Shown in pieces: positions 7,537-17,045 of a stretch of 64,000 nucleotides of DNA. Below the pieces are notes generated by a model. The model did no database searches. It was not told the DNA's origin and saw nothing but the letters and a program-made list of their open reading frames with translations. The position numbers were made by a program, and so were the translations under genes. Position 1 is the stretch's first letter. The number at the start of each line of letters is the position of its first letter. This stretch comes from Stigonema ocellatum SAG 48.90 = DSM 106950 (GTDB taxonomy: Bacteria; Cyanobacteriota; Cyanobacteriia; Cyanobacteriales; Nostocaceae). Location of the stretch: positions 1-64,000 of the forward strand of contig JADQBA010000036.1 in the NCBI GenBank assembly GCA_016903675.1. Reading direction: 5' to 3'.

Positions 7537-8475
7537 CTAAGTCCAAAGACTAGCAATGATAGTACGGTGACGGGGGCTATTTTCAGTAATTGTAGGAGCA
7601 TTGAAACCCTGATCAACTAGTACCTGTTCAATATCCAAAGCAAAATATTCATCCAAATATGGTTCAGTACTTTTGAGCAGGGTTAAAATATACGGCGGCA
7701 TTTTTTTGTAGATGACTGATTTAGGATTCATGTCCATAATTGCTAGGTAGCCACCCGGACGCAGTAGACGCCGCGCCTCAGCAAAAATTTGCCTAGTTGC
7801 TGATTGTGGCAATTCATGGCACATCAAGAAAGTAGAGATTAAATCAAAAGAGGCATCTGGCAAACCAGTTGATTCAGCTGCACCGTGAACCCAGTTAATT
7901 TTAGCTTGCCTCTCTTGAGTGCGGTAATGGGCGACTGCTAAAAAGTGAGGCGATAGGTCTAACCCGGTGATTCTAGCTTCCGGATAAACCTCTTTCAGGG
8001 CAAAGGTACTCATACCCACGCTGCAACCCAAGTCTAGGATGTCTTTTGGCTCGTGGGAAATGGAGCTTTTGAGAATGCCGTGGTAACTCTGACGCAGTTT
8101 GGGATCTCCCTGTGCGTCTGCGCCTTGCCAAATTTTAGCATGGACAGCATAGGCTGCTGACTCTACCTCAAAAGCGGCTTGCCAGTTAAGATTTCCGGTT
8201 TCATAGGCGTGGAATGACCGCCGATAGTAGTCTGGATAGGAAACCCGAGGGTTTTGTACTTTAGCAAGATCAGTTTCCCAATCACGTGCTTGTAGTGTTT
8301 GCACTTGTTTGGTCCAAGGTACGCCAATTTTCTCGGCGCGTTTAATCATCATTTGCCTTGCTTGATGCTTAGCTAAGTTGGCTAAAGGCTTGATTGTCAA
8401 TACTCCATTCACTAAGCGAGAAGCGAAGCCAAGAGTAGTTTGTCCAGTAGCGATAGAAATGGAGGAGCTAGACAT
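7537..8475 (-). CDS. Class I SAM-dependent methyltransferase
   Basis: A 312-residue protein with a Rossmann-type methyltransferase core at about residues 135-265. It has motif I ILDLGCSVGMSTFAL, the acidic end of beta-2 in ITGLDLSP, and later motifs SFDLISTFLMCHELP and LLRPGGYLAIMD. The N-terminal ~120 residues (Arg/Lys-rich, then PDYYRRSFHAYETGNLNWQA) resemble cyanobacterial and plant relatives of ubiquinone/menaquinone-type methyltransferases. The substrate cannot be read from sequence. It lies 92 bp downstream of the DUF3352 gene on the same strand and may share its transcript. Confidence 0.88.
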   Translation of the reverse strand: MSSSSISIATGQTTLGFASRLVNGVLTIKPLANLAKHQARQMMIKRAEKIGVPWTKQVQTLQARDWETDLAKVQNPRVSYPDYYRRSFHAYETGNLNWQAAFEVESAAYAVHAKIWQGADAQGDPKLRQSYHGILKSSISHEPKDILDLGCSVGMSTFALKEVYPEARITGLDLSPHFLAVAHYRTQERQAKINWVHGAAESTGLPDASFDLISTFLMCHELPQSATRQIFAEARRLLRPGGYLAIMDMNPKSVIYKKMPPYILTLLKSTEPYLDEYFALDIEQVLVDQGFNAPTITENSPRHRTIIASLWT

Positions 8476-8567
8476 TAAGAAATGTATGCTTGGATTGTAT
8501 TCGACATCACAATACTACCAATTTATCTGTACCAACGACCACTATGCTCCCCCACTCCCCCCTGGGG

Positions 8568-10271
8568 TTAAAACCCCAGGCTATCCCCACTCCCGTTTTT
8601 CTTCAGAGTTTTTGGTTTCAATGCTAACAACATCTCCATTTTACTGGTGGATTTGTCAGGGCTGGTAGCAGTGACTCCTAAACCACGAATAGAATTCAGG
8701 ATAGTAGTGGCTTCAGGGGAAATAGGCTGGTTTTGTGCAATAGCAAATCGGTTTAACAGGGACATGGTTCTGTCCATATCTAAGTAAAAGTAACCGCCAT
8801 TTGGCTTTTGCAAAGAACCAGTTACAGCTTTGAAGTTTTCGCTATCGTCTAAAGACTGGGCTTTAGGGGTCGAGATGGCATCAGCTACTGGACCCCCAAT
8901 AGCCACAAATACGGTATCTTGATCCAGCCAACCATGTGCCAATAAAGCTCCTTGTTGGGGAATTTGCCATTCTGTGACGTCTTTACCGCTAATATTTCTT
9001 TGGGCGATGTTGATCTGTTGTGTTTTGGCGAGGGTATCTAGTTTAGTGAAGGTGGTTTCAGCGGTTTGGCGATCGCTCGTATGAAATAAGAAAGCTCCCC
9101 CAAAACCAATGGGTGCCAATACACCCTGAGTCGATGGAATGGCGGCGAGGGCAAATTCCCCATTCATCCAGCCAAAAACTTCTTTATCCAAGTCAATATT
9201 GACTAATTTGAGCTGATCGCGCATCAGCAGCAGTGCTTGACCCAATTCAGGATAATTTTTTGACTGTTCCACGAAAGCTGACCACCAACTGCTGATCCCC
9301 TGTCCACTCATCAAGCCTAAGGTATCAGCGGGTAATTGAGACACCACCTTAGCAGGAGTATTCTGATATTGGAATTTCACCAGTTGTGGGTCTAAATTGG
9401 CGATCGCCTTCATCCGTACTCCCGCATTATCAATACCTACAGCCGCCACCATAGATTTCACCTGTTTCATTTGCGCCAAGGTTTGTGGGGGTAACTGCCT
9501 TGCTTGCGGATTTGTGGCGCTCAATTTCTGTACCATGTCAGTATAGTCAGGCACGTAAATTTGTGCTATCGTGTTTTCCACATCTACTCCTTGTGTGAGG
9601 AGGCTGTTTGCACCTTCTTTAGTTGCAAAGGAAGGCTCTCCTTTATAAGTGTCAATAGCATGTTCTACCGCTTGCTTTTGGGGAGCTAATACCAAATAAG
9701 TATTATTCAAGACCGCACTGTAACTAGGTGTACTCTTCTTGCCTGCTATTTCTGTAATTTTTTCCCCTTTGTAATCCATTTCTTTGGTGGTGACCCCTTT
9801 TTGTGAATTGAATTTTGTGGCAAAATTCAAGGCGCTAACTTTATCCTTGATTCCTACGACGATGAGAATATTATTTGCTTCAGATGCCGGAGGCTGAGCA
9901 TTTTGCACCCCTTTGGCTGGATTTGATGGCAGCAGAGCAAGCATTACACCACCAACCCAGGGTTGTAAATCTTTTTCATAAGAAATGTTGCTATCTTTTA
10001 ACACATCTTTATTAAAGTTCTCCAGACCTTTTACCACCATCTGTTGAGCTTCGTTTGTGCCAAACTCCTGCAACTTTGCCCAAACTTTAGGGTCAGTGGA
10101 AATATAAGTTGCCATGACGGCCTCATTTGGTACAACTTTCCCACTGCCCAAAGCCCCTGAAATATCACCGGCAGGACCACTCTTAAAATACATATAGGCA
10201 GCAATACCCCCAGCCACCACCACGGCTGCACCAACCGCAGGAATTAAAAATTTTGATTTATTTTCAGGCAT
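8568..10271 (-). CDS. DUF3352-type membrane-anchored protein
   Basis: A 567-residue protein with one N-terminal transmembrane helix (FLIPAVGAAVVVAGGIAAYM). A large, presumably periplasmic or lumenal region follows. Its pattern matches the cyanobacterial DUF3352 family (ATYISTDPKVWAKL, PWVGGVMLALLP, FFLHTSD-type repeats). Function is unknown. The last residues (KKNGSGDSLGF) run into a GGGGAGT-like repeat, so the extreme C-terminus may be repeat-derived. It reads away from the aminopeptidase gene, sharing the 430-bp divergent spacer. Confidence 0.85.
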   Translation of the reverse strand: MPENKSKFLIPAVGAAVVVAGGIAAYMYFKSGPAGDISGALGSGKVVPNEAVMATYISTDPKVWAKLQEFGTNEAQQMVVKGLENFNKDVLKDSNISYEKDLQPWVGGVMLALLPSNPAKGVQNAQPPASEANNILIVVGIKDKVSALNFATKFNSQKGVTTKEMDYKGEKITEIAGKKSTPSYSAVLNNTYLVLAPQKQAVEHAIDTYKGEPSFATKEGANSLLTQGVDVENTIAQIYVPDYTDMVQKLSATNPQARQLPPQTLAQMKQVKSMVAAVGIDNAGVRMKAIANLDPQLVKFQYQNTPAKVVSQLPADTLGLMSGQGISSWWSAFVEQSKNYPELGQALLLMRDQLKLVNIDLDKEVFGWMNGEFALAAIPSTQGVLAPIGFGGAFLFHTSDRQTAETTFTKLDTLAKTQQINIAQRNISGKDVTEWQIPQQGALLAHGWLDQDTVFVAIGGPVADAISTPKAQSLDDSENFKAVTGSLQKPNGGYFYLDMDRTMSLLNRFAIAQNQPISPEATTILNSIRGLGVTATSPDKSTSKMEMLLALKPKTLKKNGSGDSLGF

Positions 10272-10705
10272 TCTTATTATCCTCGTTTCCTCAAATTGTC
10301 TTCGAGGCTTGTAAAATCGTCATTGGGGAGTTTTCGGATCTATTATCTATTGCGACTAAAAAGCAGGGTATTTACTGATAAGATTAGTAGCTCAACACAC
10401 TATAGATTGTGAATGACTCCAAGAATTACTACAAAAGTATCAAGACCGAATCCGCAAACAGTTATGTTTTTCATAAAAAAAATTACTCAAAATAACAGTA
10501 GCAAGCTATCCTAAGCTATATGAATGCTCAGTAGTATTTTCACCAATGAAAACCAATCAAGACGTAAAACACCCTTAACAAAATGACAATTGGGTGCAAA
10601 ATATCAGGGTACATCAGGGGGTTGATTTGGGAAATACATGCCATGTCACTATTTTTTAACTAAAACCAACTAGAGTTATCAGGATTAAAAGGTCAGTAAG
10701 CATCA
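10272..10705. other. Divergent intergenic region (DUF3352 / pepN)
   Basis: 434 bp of AT-rich DNA separate two divergent genes, so both promoters should lie here. There is no ORF with a credible start, no STRR and no palindrome of the families found elsewhere, which makes it one of the few repeat-free gaps. I see no clear operator. Confidence 0.6.
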
Positions 10706-13357
10706 ATGTCTCACTATTATTTTGATACAGAAAATAACCCTCACAAATCTTTTGAATTACCAGGGGCAAAACCACATTACAACCCCGATCGGCCCGGACA
10801 GGTGGAACACATTTTTCTAGACCTCAATCTAGATATACGTAACCAAAGTTACTACGGCAAATGCACCATTACTCTGACACCGATCCGCGACGGTGTTGAC
10901 CGTTTGACTTTGGATGCTGTCAACCTGAACATTCAATCTGTCCAAGTGGATGAAGTTACACAGAATTTTGACCACGATGGGGAACAGTTGTCTATTCGAC
11001 TTCAGCAGCCGACACAGGTTAATCAACAGATAGTGATTGCCATCGCCTACTGGGTGGAAAAACCTCAACGTGGTATCTACTTTATTCAACCAGACAAACA
11101 CTACCCCCATAAGCCTATCCAAGTATGGACTCAGGGAGAAGACGAAGACTCTCGCTTTTGGTTTCCTTGCTTCGACTACCCAGGACAACTCTCTAGTTCT
11201 GAAATTCGTGTGCGAGTACCTAAACACCTGATTGCCATTTCCAACGGCAAACTGATTGCAACAGTTGAAGACGGGGATGAAAAAATCTACCATTGGTTGC
11301 AGCAGCAAGTTCATCCTACCTACTTGATGACTGTGGCTGTTGGTGACTTTGCCGAAATTCAGGATCAGTGGAACGACAAACCCGTAACCTATTATGTGGA
11401 AAAAGGACGGGAGGAAGATGCTAAACGCAGCATGGGTAAAACTCCTAGGATGATGGAGTTTTTGAGCGAAAAGTACGGTTATCCTTATGCTTTCCCCAAA
11501 TACGCTCAAGTCTGCGTTGACGACTTCATCTTTGGCGGTATGGAAAATACCTCCACAACGCTGTTAACTGATAGATGTTTACTGGATGAGAGAGCAACAC
11601 TAGATAACTATAACACTGAAAGCTTAGTTGTTCACGAATTGGCGCACCAGTGGTTTGGTGATTTGGTGGTGATTAAGCATTGGTCCCATGCTTGGATTAA
11701 GGAGGGGATGGCTTCCTACTCTGAGGTGATGTGGACAGAACATGAATATGGTGCCGAAGACGCGGCATACTATCGATTACTGGAAGCTCGTAGTTATTTA
11801 GCTGAAGATAGCGATCGCTACCGTCGTCCAATGGTGACCCACGTCTACCGGGAAGCCATCGAACTCTATGACCGCCACATCTACGAAAAGGGTTCTTGTG
11901 TTTATCACATGATTCGGGCGGAATTGAAAGAAGAGCTATTTTGGAAGGCAATCCAAACATTTGTGCAGGATAATGCCCACAAAACTGTAGAAACAGTAGA
12001 CTTGCTACGGGCAATAGAAAAGGCTACAGGGCGTAATCTTTTGTTCCTCTTCGACCAGTACGTTTATCGCGGTGGTCATCCTGATTTTAAAGTAGCTTAT
12101 TCCTGGGATGGGGATAGCCTGCTTGCAAAAGTGACAGTGACTCAAACCCAAGCAAATGCAGAAAGTAATGGGAAAACTAGCAACTTATTTGACCTAAAAA
12201 TCCCCATCGGTTTCGGCTACATCCAGCAGGATAGAAGGAGTGAGGAGTTAGGAGTTAGGAGTGAGGAGTTAGAGGGAGTGAGGAGTGAAGGGGAGATTCG
12301 TGAGTTGAAAAGTTTTACGGTGCGGGTTCATGAGAGGGAACAGAGTTTTTACTTCCCACTAGAAGAAAAGCCCCAGTTTATTAGCTTTGATGTGGGGAAT
12401 AATTACCTAAAAACAGTATCTTTAGAGTACCCAGTGCCAGAGTTAAAAGCGCAACTGCAATTTGACCCTGATCCCATCTCCCGTATCTATGCAGCAGAAG
12501 CTTTGGCGAAAAAAGGAGGGTTAGAGGTAGTTAAGGCGCTGTCTTTTGCCCTTAAAGAAGATCCTTTCTGGGGTGTGCGTGCTGAAGTGGCTAAACAACT
12601 GGTAGAAGTCAAGTTAGACCAAGCTTTTGACGCATTAGTTGCTGGGTTACAAGATCCAGATGCTGATACACGGCGATCTGTGGTGGACTCATTGGCTAAA
12701 ATCAAGACCCAAGAAAGCTACCAGGCTGTAAGAGAACTGCTGCACAAGGGCGATCCCAGCTACTATGTAGAAGCAGCAGCGGCTCGTGCTATTGGGGCAA
12801 TTGCTGCTACAGGGGAAGATAAATCCAAACAAGAAAATGCGATCCAGTTGTTACAATCCGTTTTAGAAGAAAGAACGGGTTGGAATGAAGTGGTCAGGAG
12901 TGGAGCGATCGCCGGTTTAGCCGAACTTAAAACCTCGGAAGCTGCTTTAAATCTGCTCATGGAGTACACCAAACTCGGTGTACCACAACCCCTACGTTTA
13001 GCTGCAATTCGCGCTCTAGGTAAAATTTCTGTAGGTCAAAGTGCTGCTTGTTTGGAACGAATCTTAGAGCGATTAGGAGAAATTTCCCAAGAAACCTTCT
13101 TTTTAACCCAAGTAGCGGTGGTGACAGCCCTAGGACTAATGGAAACTCCCAAGGCGATCGGTATTTTGCAAGCTATAGCCGACCGCACACCCGACGGGCG
13201 TGTGCGTCGCTACACCGAAGAAGAGATTTCCAAGTTGCAAAAAAATATTGGTACAGAAAGTGCACTTCTTGTGCTGCGTTCTGAACTAGACCAACTCAAA
13301 CAACAAAACCAGGAACTCAGAAGCCGTTTGGAAAGCTTGGAAGCTAAATCCAAGTAG
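10706..13357 (+). CDS. pepN: M1-family zinc aminopeptidase with HEAT repeats
   Basis: An 883-residue cytosolic metallopeptidase that removes N-terminal residues from peptides. The exopeptidase motif GGMENTSTT (GAMEN variant) and the zinc site HELAHQWFGD followed by the downstream Glu (WIKEGMASY) are intact near residues 275-340. From about residue 560 onward the protein has HEAT-like repeats (RIYAAEALAKKGG, GVRAEVAKQLVE, RRSVVDSLAKI) and ends in a short coiled coil. Residues about 511-533 (RRSEELGVRSEELEGVRSEG) are encoded by an in-frame GGAGTTA/GGAGTGA repeat at 12234-12295 and look like a recent insertion between the catalytic part and the HEAT array. Confidence 0.93.
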   Translation: MSHYYFDTENNPHKSFELPGAKPHYNPDRPGQVEHIFLDLNLDIRNQSYYGKCTITLTPIRDGVDRLTLDAVNLNIQSVQVDEVTQNFDHDGEQLSIRLQQPTQVNQQIVIAIAYWVEKPQRGIYFIQPDKHYPHKPIQVWTQGEDEDSRFWFPCFDYPGQLSSSEIRVRVPKHLIAISNGKLIATVEDGDEKIYHWLQQQVHPTYLMTVAVGDFAEIQDQWNDKPVTYYVEKGREEDAKRSMGKTPRMMEFLSEKYGYPYAFPKYAQVCVDDFIFGGMENTSTTLLTDRCLLDERATLDNYNTESLVVHELAHQWFGDLVVIKHWSHAWIKEGMASYSEVMWTEHEYGAEDAAYYRLLEARSYLAEDSDRYRRPMVTHVYREAIELYDRHIYEKGSCVYHMIRAELKEELFWKAIQTFVQDNAHKTVETVDLLRAIEKATGRNLLFLFDQYVYRGGHPDFKVAYSWDGDSLLAKVTVTQTQANAESNGKTSNLFDLKIPIGFGYIQQDRRSEELGVRSEELEGVRSEGEIRELKSFTVRVHEREQSFYFPLEEKPQFISFDVGNNYLKTVSLEYPVPELKAQLQFDPDPISRIYAAEALAKKGGLEVVKALSFALKEDPFWGVRAEVAKQLVEVKLDQAFDALVAGLQDPDADTRRSVVDSLAKIKTQESYQAVRELLHKGDPSYYVEAAAARAIGAIAATGEDKSKQENAIQLLQSVLEERTGWNEVVRSGAIAGLAELKTSEAALNLLMEYTKLGVPQPLRLAAIRALGKISVGQSAACLERILERLGEISQETFFLTQVAVVTALGLMETPKAIGILQAIADRTPDGRVRRYTEEEISKLQKNIGTESALLVLRSELDQLKQQNQELRSRLESLEAKSK
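12234..12295 (+). repeat. STRR inside the pepN coding region
   Basis: Heptamers of the GGAGTTA/GGAGTGA type run through the coding frame without a stop. The same heptamers elsewhere in the window are intergenic. The encoded segment is Arg/Glu/Ser-rich and lies between domains, which may explain why it is tolerated. Confidence 0.88.
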
Positions 13358-13408
13358 CATCGGTTCAGAGTTCGTAGTAGCGCTCTCGTGCGCCCAATGC
13401 AATGGTGT

Positions 13409-13639
13409 TAGGACCAGCCCTTTCAAGGTGCAAGTCGTAAGACTTGGATTTCCGAATCCCAAGGGGAGACGCTGACGCGAACGTGTTCTACTCACTCGGG
13501 GAGACGCTGCGCGAACGCGTCTTCGTGGTTCAAAAAGATTTTTAAACCGCGAAGACACGAAGAACGCGAAGGTCAAATGCCGAAAAGTGGACGTGATTTT
13601 CCCAATTTTTCACCCACCTTGAAAGGGCTGGGTGCTAGG
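13409..13639. mobile_element. MITE-like element, copy 1
   Basis: The left end TAGGACCAGCCCTTTCAAGG is inverted at the right end (CACCTTGAAAGGGCTGGGTG). The interior carries AAGGGGAGACGCTG units and an arm-loop (GTGGTTCAAAAAGATT / TTTTAAACCGCG). It shares both ends and about 100 interior bases with the element at 24346-24596. There is no coding capacity, so it would need a transposase from elsewhere. The right terminus is less perfect than in copy 2. Confidence 0.75.
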
Positions 13640-14309
13640 ACTTACGCACTATACAAATTGAACATCATGTGTATTAACGGATAATGGTGGTTCCCGTCCA
13701 TGGTAGGGGCGCTCTTACCTTGCGCCCCTACCATGGACGGGAACACTCTCATTTCCCCTACACCCCACACCCTCACACCCCTACACCCCTGTGTTCCTTT
13801 TTATTAAGCTATCGTAAATTTATTTTGATATTCCTTGAAAGTTAGAGTATAAATTAGAGCAAAAGTCTGGGGGATTATCATAGTATGTCTTAATATCAAG
13901 ATATTTTTTATACATTCGTAGGGGATTTTTGTGTAAAATTTTCATGAAGTGATATATACTTAGCTCTTGTAGAGACTAAGATTTGAGAAGTGTGATTAAA
14001 GTTATATGTAAAAATACTATCACTCTAATGTATCTTTTAGAATGCAGGAACACCATAAAGTATGTTTGAAGAAGGCAGAAGTACGAAGGCAAAAGGCAGA
14101 AGGTTCCTTTCAGATGGGGATTCAACCCCATCTGAAAGGAGGCAACGCAGAAGTTGTTGGGGTATTAGACCCTTGTTCCCTTCGGTCACGGGCAGCTATG
14201 CTGAAACCAGAATTCCCTTCTGCCTTCAGCATAGCTGCCCTCTGCCTTTCTTGATAAAACAATACTTTAAAACTACGTAGAGCAACACGGAAAGAAAATT
14301 TTTTAGTAG
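13640..14309. other. Repeat-rich leader region of the polysaccharide cluster
   Basis: No gene is visible. It contains a nested palindrome at 13690-13743 (outer GTTCCCGTCCATG, inner GTAGGGGCGC), CCCCTACAC-type tandem repeats at 13752-13795 and an AT-rich stretch at 13800-14040. A perfect 14-bp stem lies at 14106-14119/14126-14139 (CCTTTCAGATGGGG arm), and a perfect 16-bp stem at 14190-14205/14225-14240 (GGGCAGCTATGCTGAA arm). The AT-rich part is the likeliest promoter zone for the downstream genes. Confidence 0.6.
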
Positions 14310-14387
14310 ATGTGTCCTTGGAATATTACCAATGGAGGAATTCAGGTACTAAGCAATGGCTTAGATTTTTGTTTCTTAGTTATGTGA
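14310..14387 (+). pseudogene. Vestige of a glycosyltransferase 5' end
   Basis: A 25-codon remnant (PWNITNGGIQVLSNGL) aligns with the start of the next gene (PWNTTIGGIQTLINTF) in protein and in about 38 bases of DNA. It stops at TGA 14385. It looks like what is left of a deleted paralogue or of a partial duplication of the 14453 gene's start. Confidence 0.6.
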
Positions 14388-14452
14388 GTGTTTTCGTTAA
14401 AAAAAATTAACTCAGTGTTTTTACGAGTATCACAGGGTGTCTATTACTTACC

Positions 14453-15709
14453 ATGCATCAACCTGTTCTGACGATTTTTTACCAGTTCAACCCTTGGAAC
14501 ACTACCATTGGTGGAATTCAGACACTAATAAACACCTTCATCAAATATGCTCCAAGGGAGTTTAAGGTGCGGCTTGTCGGAACAGGAAACGATAAAAAGC
14601 AACCTTTAGGTAGATGGCAAGAATCCGAGTTTGCAGGTAGAGAAATTAGTTTCCTGCCTTTATTTATCTTGCAGAATGATAACGTCAGAAGTTTGATACC
14701 TACAACCATCAAGTACACCGCTGCCCTTGTAGGACGTTGCTTGGAATCAGACTTTATGCACTTTCATCGGCTGGAGCCAACCTTAGCAGCCTTTAATTGG
14801 CGAGGAGAGAAAACTTTATTTATTCATAATGATATTCGCACACAGATGCAAGCCGCAGGTAATAAAAAGGCGATTTTGTGGCGCAGGTTTCCAGCAGCAT
14901 ATTTTGCGATGGAAAGTTTGTTAATTGGTCAGTTTAGCCAAATTCTCTCCTGCAATACAGATTCAGCAGAATTTTACAGGCAGCGTTATCCTCATGTGAA
15001 AAACCGGATTGCATACATCAAAAATTCATTTGACAACGAAATTTTTTACCCATTAAGTGAGGAAAAACGGAAAGCAAAAAGGCGTGAGATGGCATCAGAT
15101 TTGGGTTTAGATGAGGAAACACGTTTCATCCTATTTGCAGGTCGGCTGCATCCTCAAAAAGATCCCATTCTGCTATTACATGCATTCGCCGCTTTAAACG
15201 ATCCCAATGTTCACTTGCTCATAGCGGGTGATGGAGAGTTAGCAGCCGAAATCCGTGGGGAAATAGGTAAATTGGGGTTATCTGGTAGGGTAACGATGTT
15301 TGGGGCAATTACCCAAAAAGAATTAGCTCCTTTACATCGCATCAGCAATGCCTTTGTTCTGAGTAGTGCATATGAAGGTCTACCCTTGGTGGTTCTTGAA
15401 GCACTTGCCAGTGGAACGCCAGTCATCACGACCAGATGTGGTGAAACACCAAAATTGCTGGCTGCTGACAGTGGCATTGTTTGCTGGGAACGGACGCCAG
15501 CGTGCATAGCAGATGCCTTACGCAAAGTACTACTACATCCAGATGATTATCCCATTGAGTCTTGTGTACAAACTGCACAACCTTATGCTGCCCGCACTGT
15601 GGTTCGGGATGTGTACAGCGACATGTTAACTCGTTGGGAGCAGCGTTGCCACCTGGCAGCCACATCGCCATCTGCACTTGCAGTTCAACGAAATACAAAC
15701 ACATTTTGA
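14453..15709 (+). CDS. Glycosyltransferase, GT4 type
   Basis: A 418-residue cytosolic or membrane-associated glycosyltransferase with the GT-B fold. The N-terminal acceptor half begins FYQFNPWNTTIGGIQTLI. The C-terminal nucleotide-sugar half has FILFAGRLHPQKDP, LLIAGDGELAAEI and the retaining-GT4 motif SSAYEGLPLVVLEALASGTP (E-x7-E). It opens the cluster that builds an extracellular polysaccharide; sugar donor and acceptor cannot be predicted. A vestigial homologue lies just upstream. The last ~20 residues (AATSPSALAVQRNTNTF) are probably a flexible tail. Confidence 0.9.
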   Translation: MHQPVLTIFYQFNPWNTTIGGIQTLINTFIKYAPREFKVRLVGTGNDKKQPLGRWQESEFAGREISFLPLFILQNDNVRSLIPTTIKYTAALVGRCLESDFMHFHRLEPTLAAFNWRGEKTLFIHNDIRTQMQAAGNKKAILWRRFPAAYFAMESLLIGQFSQILSCNTDSAEFYRQRYPHVKNRIAYIKNSFDNEIFYPLSEEKRKAKRREMASDLGLDEETRFILFAGRLHPQKDPILLLHAFAALNDPNVHLLIAGDGELAAEIRGEIGKLGLSGRVTMFGAITQKELAPLHRISNAFVLSSAYEGLPLVVLEALASGTPVITTRCGETPKLLAADSGIVCWERTPACIADALRKVLLHPDDYPIESCVQTAQPYAARTVVRDVYSDMLTRWEQRCHLAATSPSALAVQRNTNTF

Positions 15710-15817
15710 GGAGAAGCACAAAGTATGAATGGAGACACCAAACAACCTCATCTTTCTGTTTCTTCAAATGTAACTCAATAACACTACTAACACCGATTTT
15801 AAAAGCGCAACTGATTT

Positions 15818-17008
15818 ATGAAAATTGCTGTCATTGGAGCAAAAGGTCTTCCTCCCAAACAGGGTGGCATCGAACATTATTGTGCAGAAGTTTATCCCCG
15901 CATGGTAGCGCAAGGTCATAGCGTGGATTTATTTGCCCGATCCTCTTACACTGAATGTTCCTTGTTTGACTCTGATAACTTTCAGGGGGTTCAAGTTATC
16001 TCCCTACCAGGATTACAAATGAAGGGAGTGGACGCCTTTATGACCTCGGGATTGGGGGCGATCGCCGCCACTCTCAAGAAATATGATATTGTTCATTTCC
16101 ACGCTCTGGGTCCATCTCTATTCACTTGCTTACCCAAAATTGTTTCCTCCACAAAGGTTGTAGTTAGCTGTCAAGGCTTAGACTGGCAACGCTCAAAGTG
16201 GGGCGGTTTTTCGACCCGCATAATTAAAATGGGAGAAAAAGCAGCAGTACATTTTGCCAATGAAATCATTGTGGTCTCAGACGCACTCCAAACATACTTT
16301 TCACAAACTTATGGTAGGAAAACAGTCTACATCCCCAACGCTCCAGCCAGTTATGGTGAATCAGACCCAAATTTTAGCTATGGAACCGATTTAGGTCTAA
16401 AGCAGGGGCGCTATATTCTGTTTTTAGGCAGACTTGTCCCAGAAAAGTGTCCTGACTTGCTCGTTGAAGCATTCTGCACCCTAAAACCACCAGGATGGAA
16501 GCTTGTCCTTGCTGGAGGCATTAGTGATACCCAATTGTTTACCACAAAGCTATTACAAAAGGTCGCCAAAAATCGAGATATCGTATTTGCAGGGGAATTG
16601 CGAGGAACTCGTCTTTGGGAAATTGTCCGGGGAGCAGGATTGTTTGTCCTTCCTTCAGATGTGGAGGGACTACCTCTAGCTATGCTAGAGGCGATGCGGG
16701 AAGGTATACCAGTGGTGGCTAGCAATATCCCGCCCCACGAGCAATTGATGAGTGGAGGGCGGGGAAAGCTTTTTGAACCGGGTAACTTAGAATCTTGTGT
16801 TTGTTCTTTAGACTGGGCGATTCATCACCCTCAAGAACTAGCAACAATGGCGAAGAAGGCACAAAGGTCTGTGCAACTTAACTATAGCTGGGATCGCATT
16901 ACTGCTGAAACATTGAAAATATATTCAGCAATTTTAAACTCGCCTCAGCAAGTTTGTATACCTGAGCCTAGCGAAGGATCTCTCGCTGGGGCTGCTGCTA
17001 AAAAATAA
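15818..17008 (+). CDS. Glycosyltransferase, GT4 type (second)
   Basis: A 396-residue GT-B enzyme. The N-terminus IGAKGLPPKQGGIEHYCAEV is characteristic of a large group of bacterial rhamnosyl/mannosyl-type GT4 enzymes. The donor half has YILFLGRLVPEKCPDLLVEA and the E-x7-E motif VEGLPLAMLEAMREGIPVV. It starts 108 bp after the previous gene and ends 37 bp before the Wzc-like gene, so it is likely in one operon. The C-terminal ~15 residues are Gly/Ala-rich. Confidence 0.9.
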   Translation: MKIAVIGAKGLPPKQGGIEHYCAEVYPRMVAQGHSVDLFARSSYTECSLFDSDNFQGVQVISLPGLQMKGVDAFMTSGLGAIAATLKKYDIVHFHALGPSLFTCLPKIVSSTKVVVSCQGLDWQRSKWGGFSTRIIKMGEKAAVHFANEIIVVSDALQTYFSQTYGRKTVYIPNAPASYGESDPNFSYGTDLGLKQGRYILFLGRLVPEKCPDLLVEAFCTLKPPGWKLVLAGGISDTQLFTTKLLQKVAKNRDIVFAGELRGTRLWEIVRGAGLFVLPSDVEGLPLAMLEAMREGIPVVASNIPPHEQLMSGGRGKLFEPGNLESCVCSLDWAIHHPQELATMAKKAQRSVQLNYSWDRITAETLKIYSAILNSPQQVCIPEPSEGSLAGAAAKK

Positions 17009-17045
17009 ATTGCTAATTGTCCATTGCCATTAGCTATAGGAGAAT

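Noticed and set aside
14042..14280. Overlapping 70-72-codon frames before the polysaccharide cluster
   Set aside because: They read through hairpin arms and GCAGAAG-type repeats, have no ribosome site or domain, and differ between frames with no coding bias.
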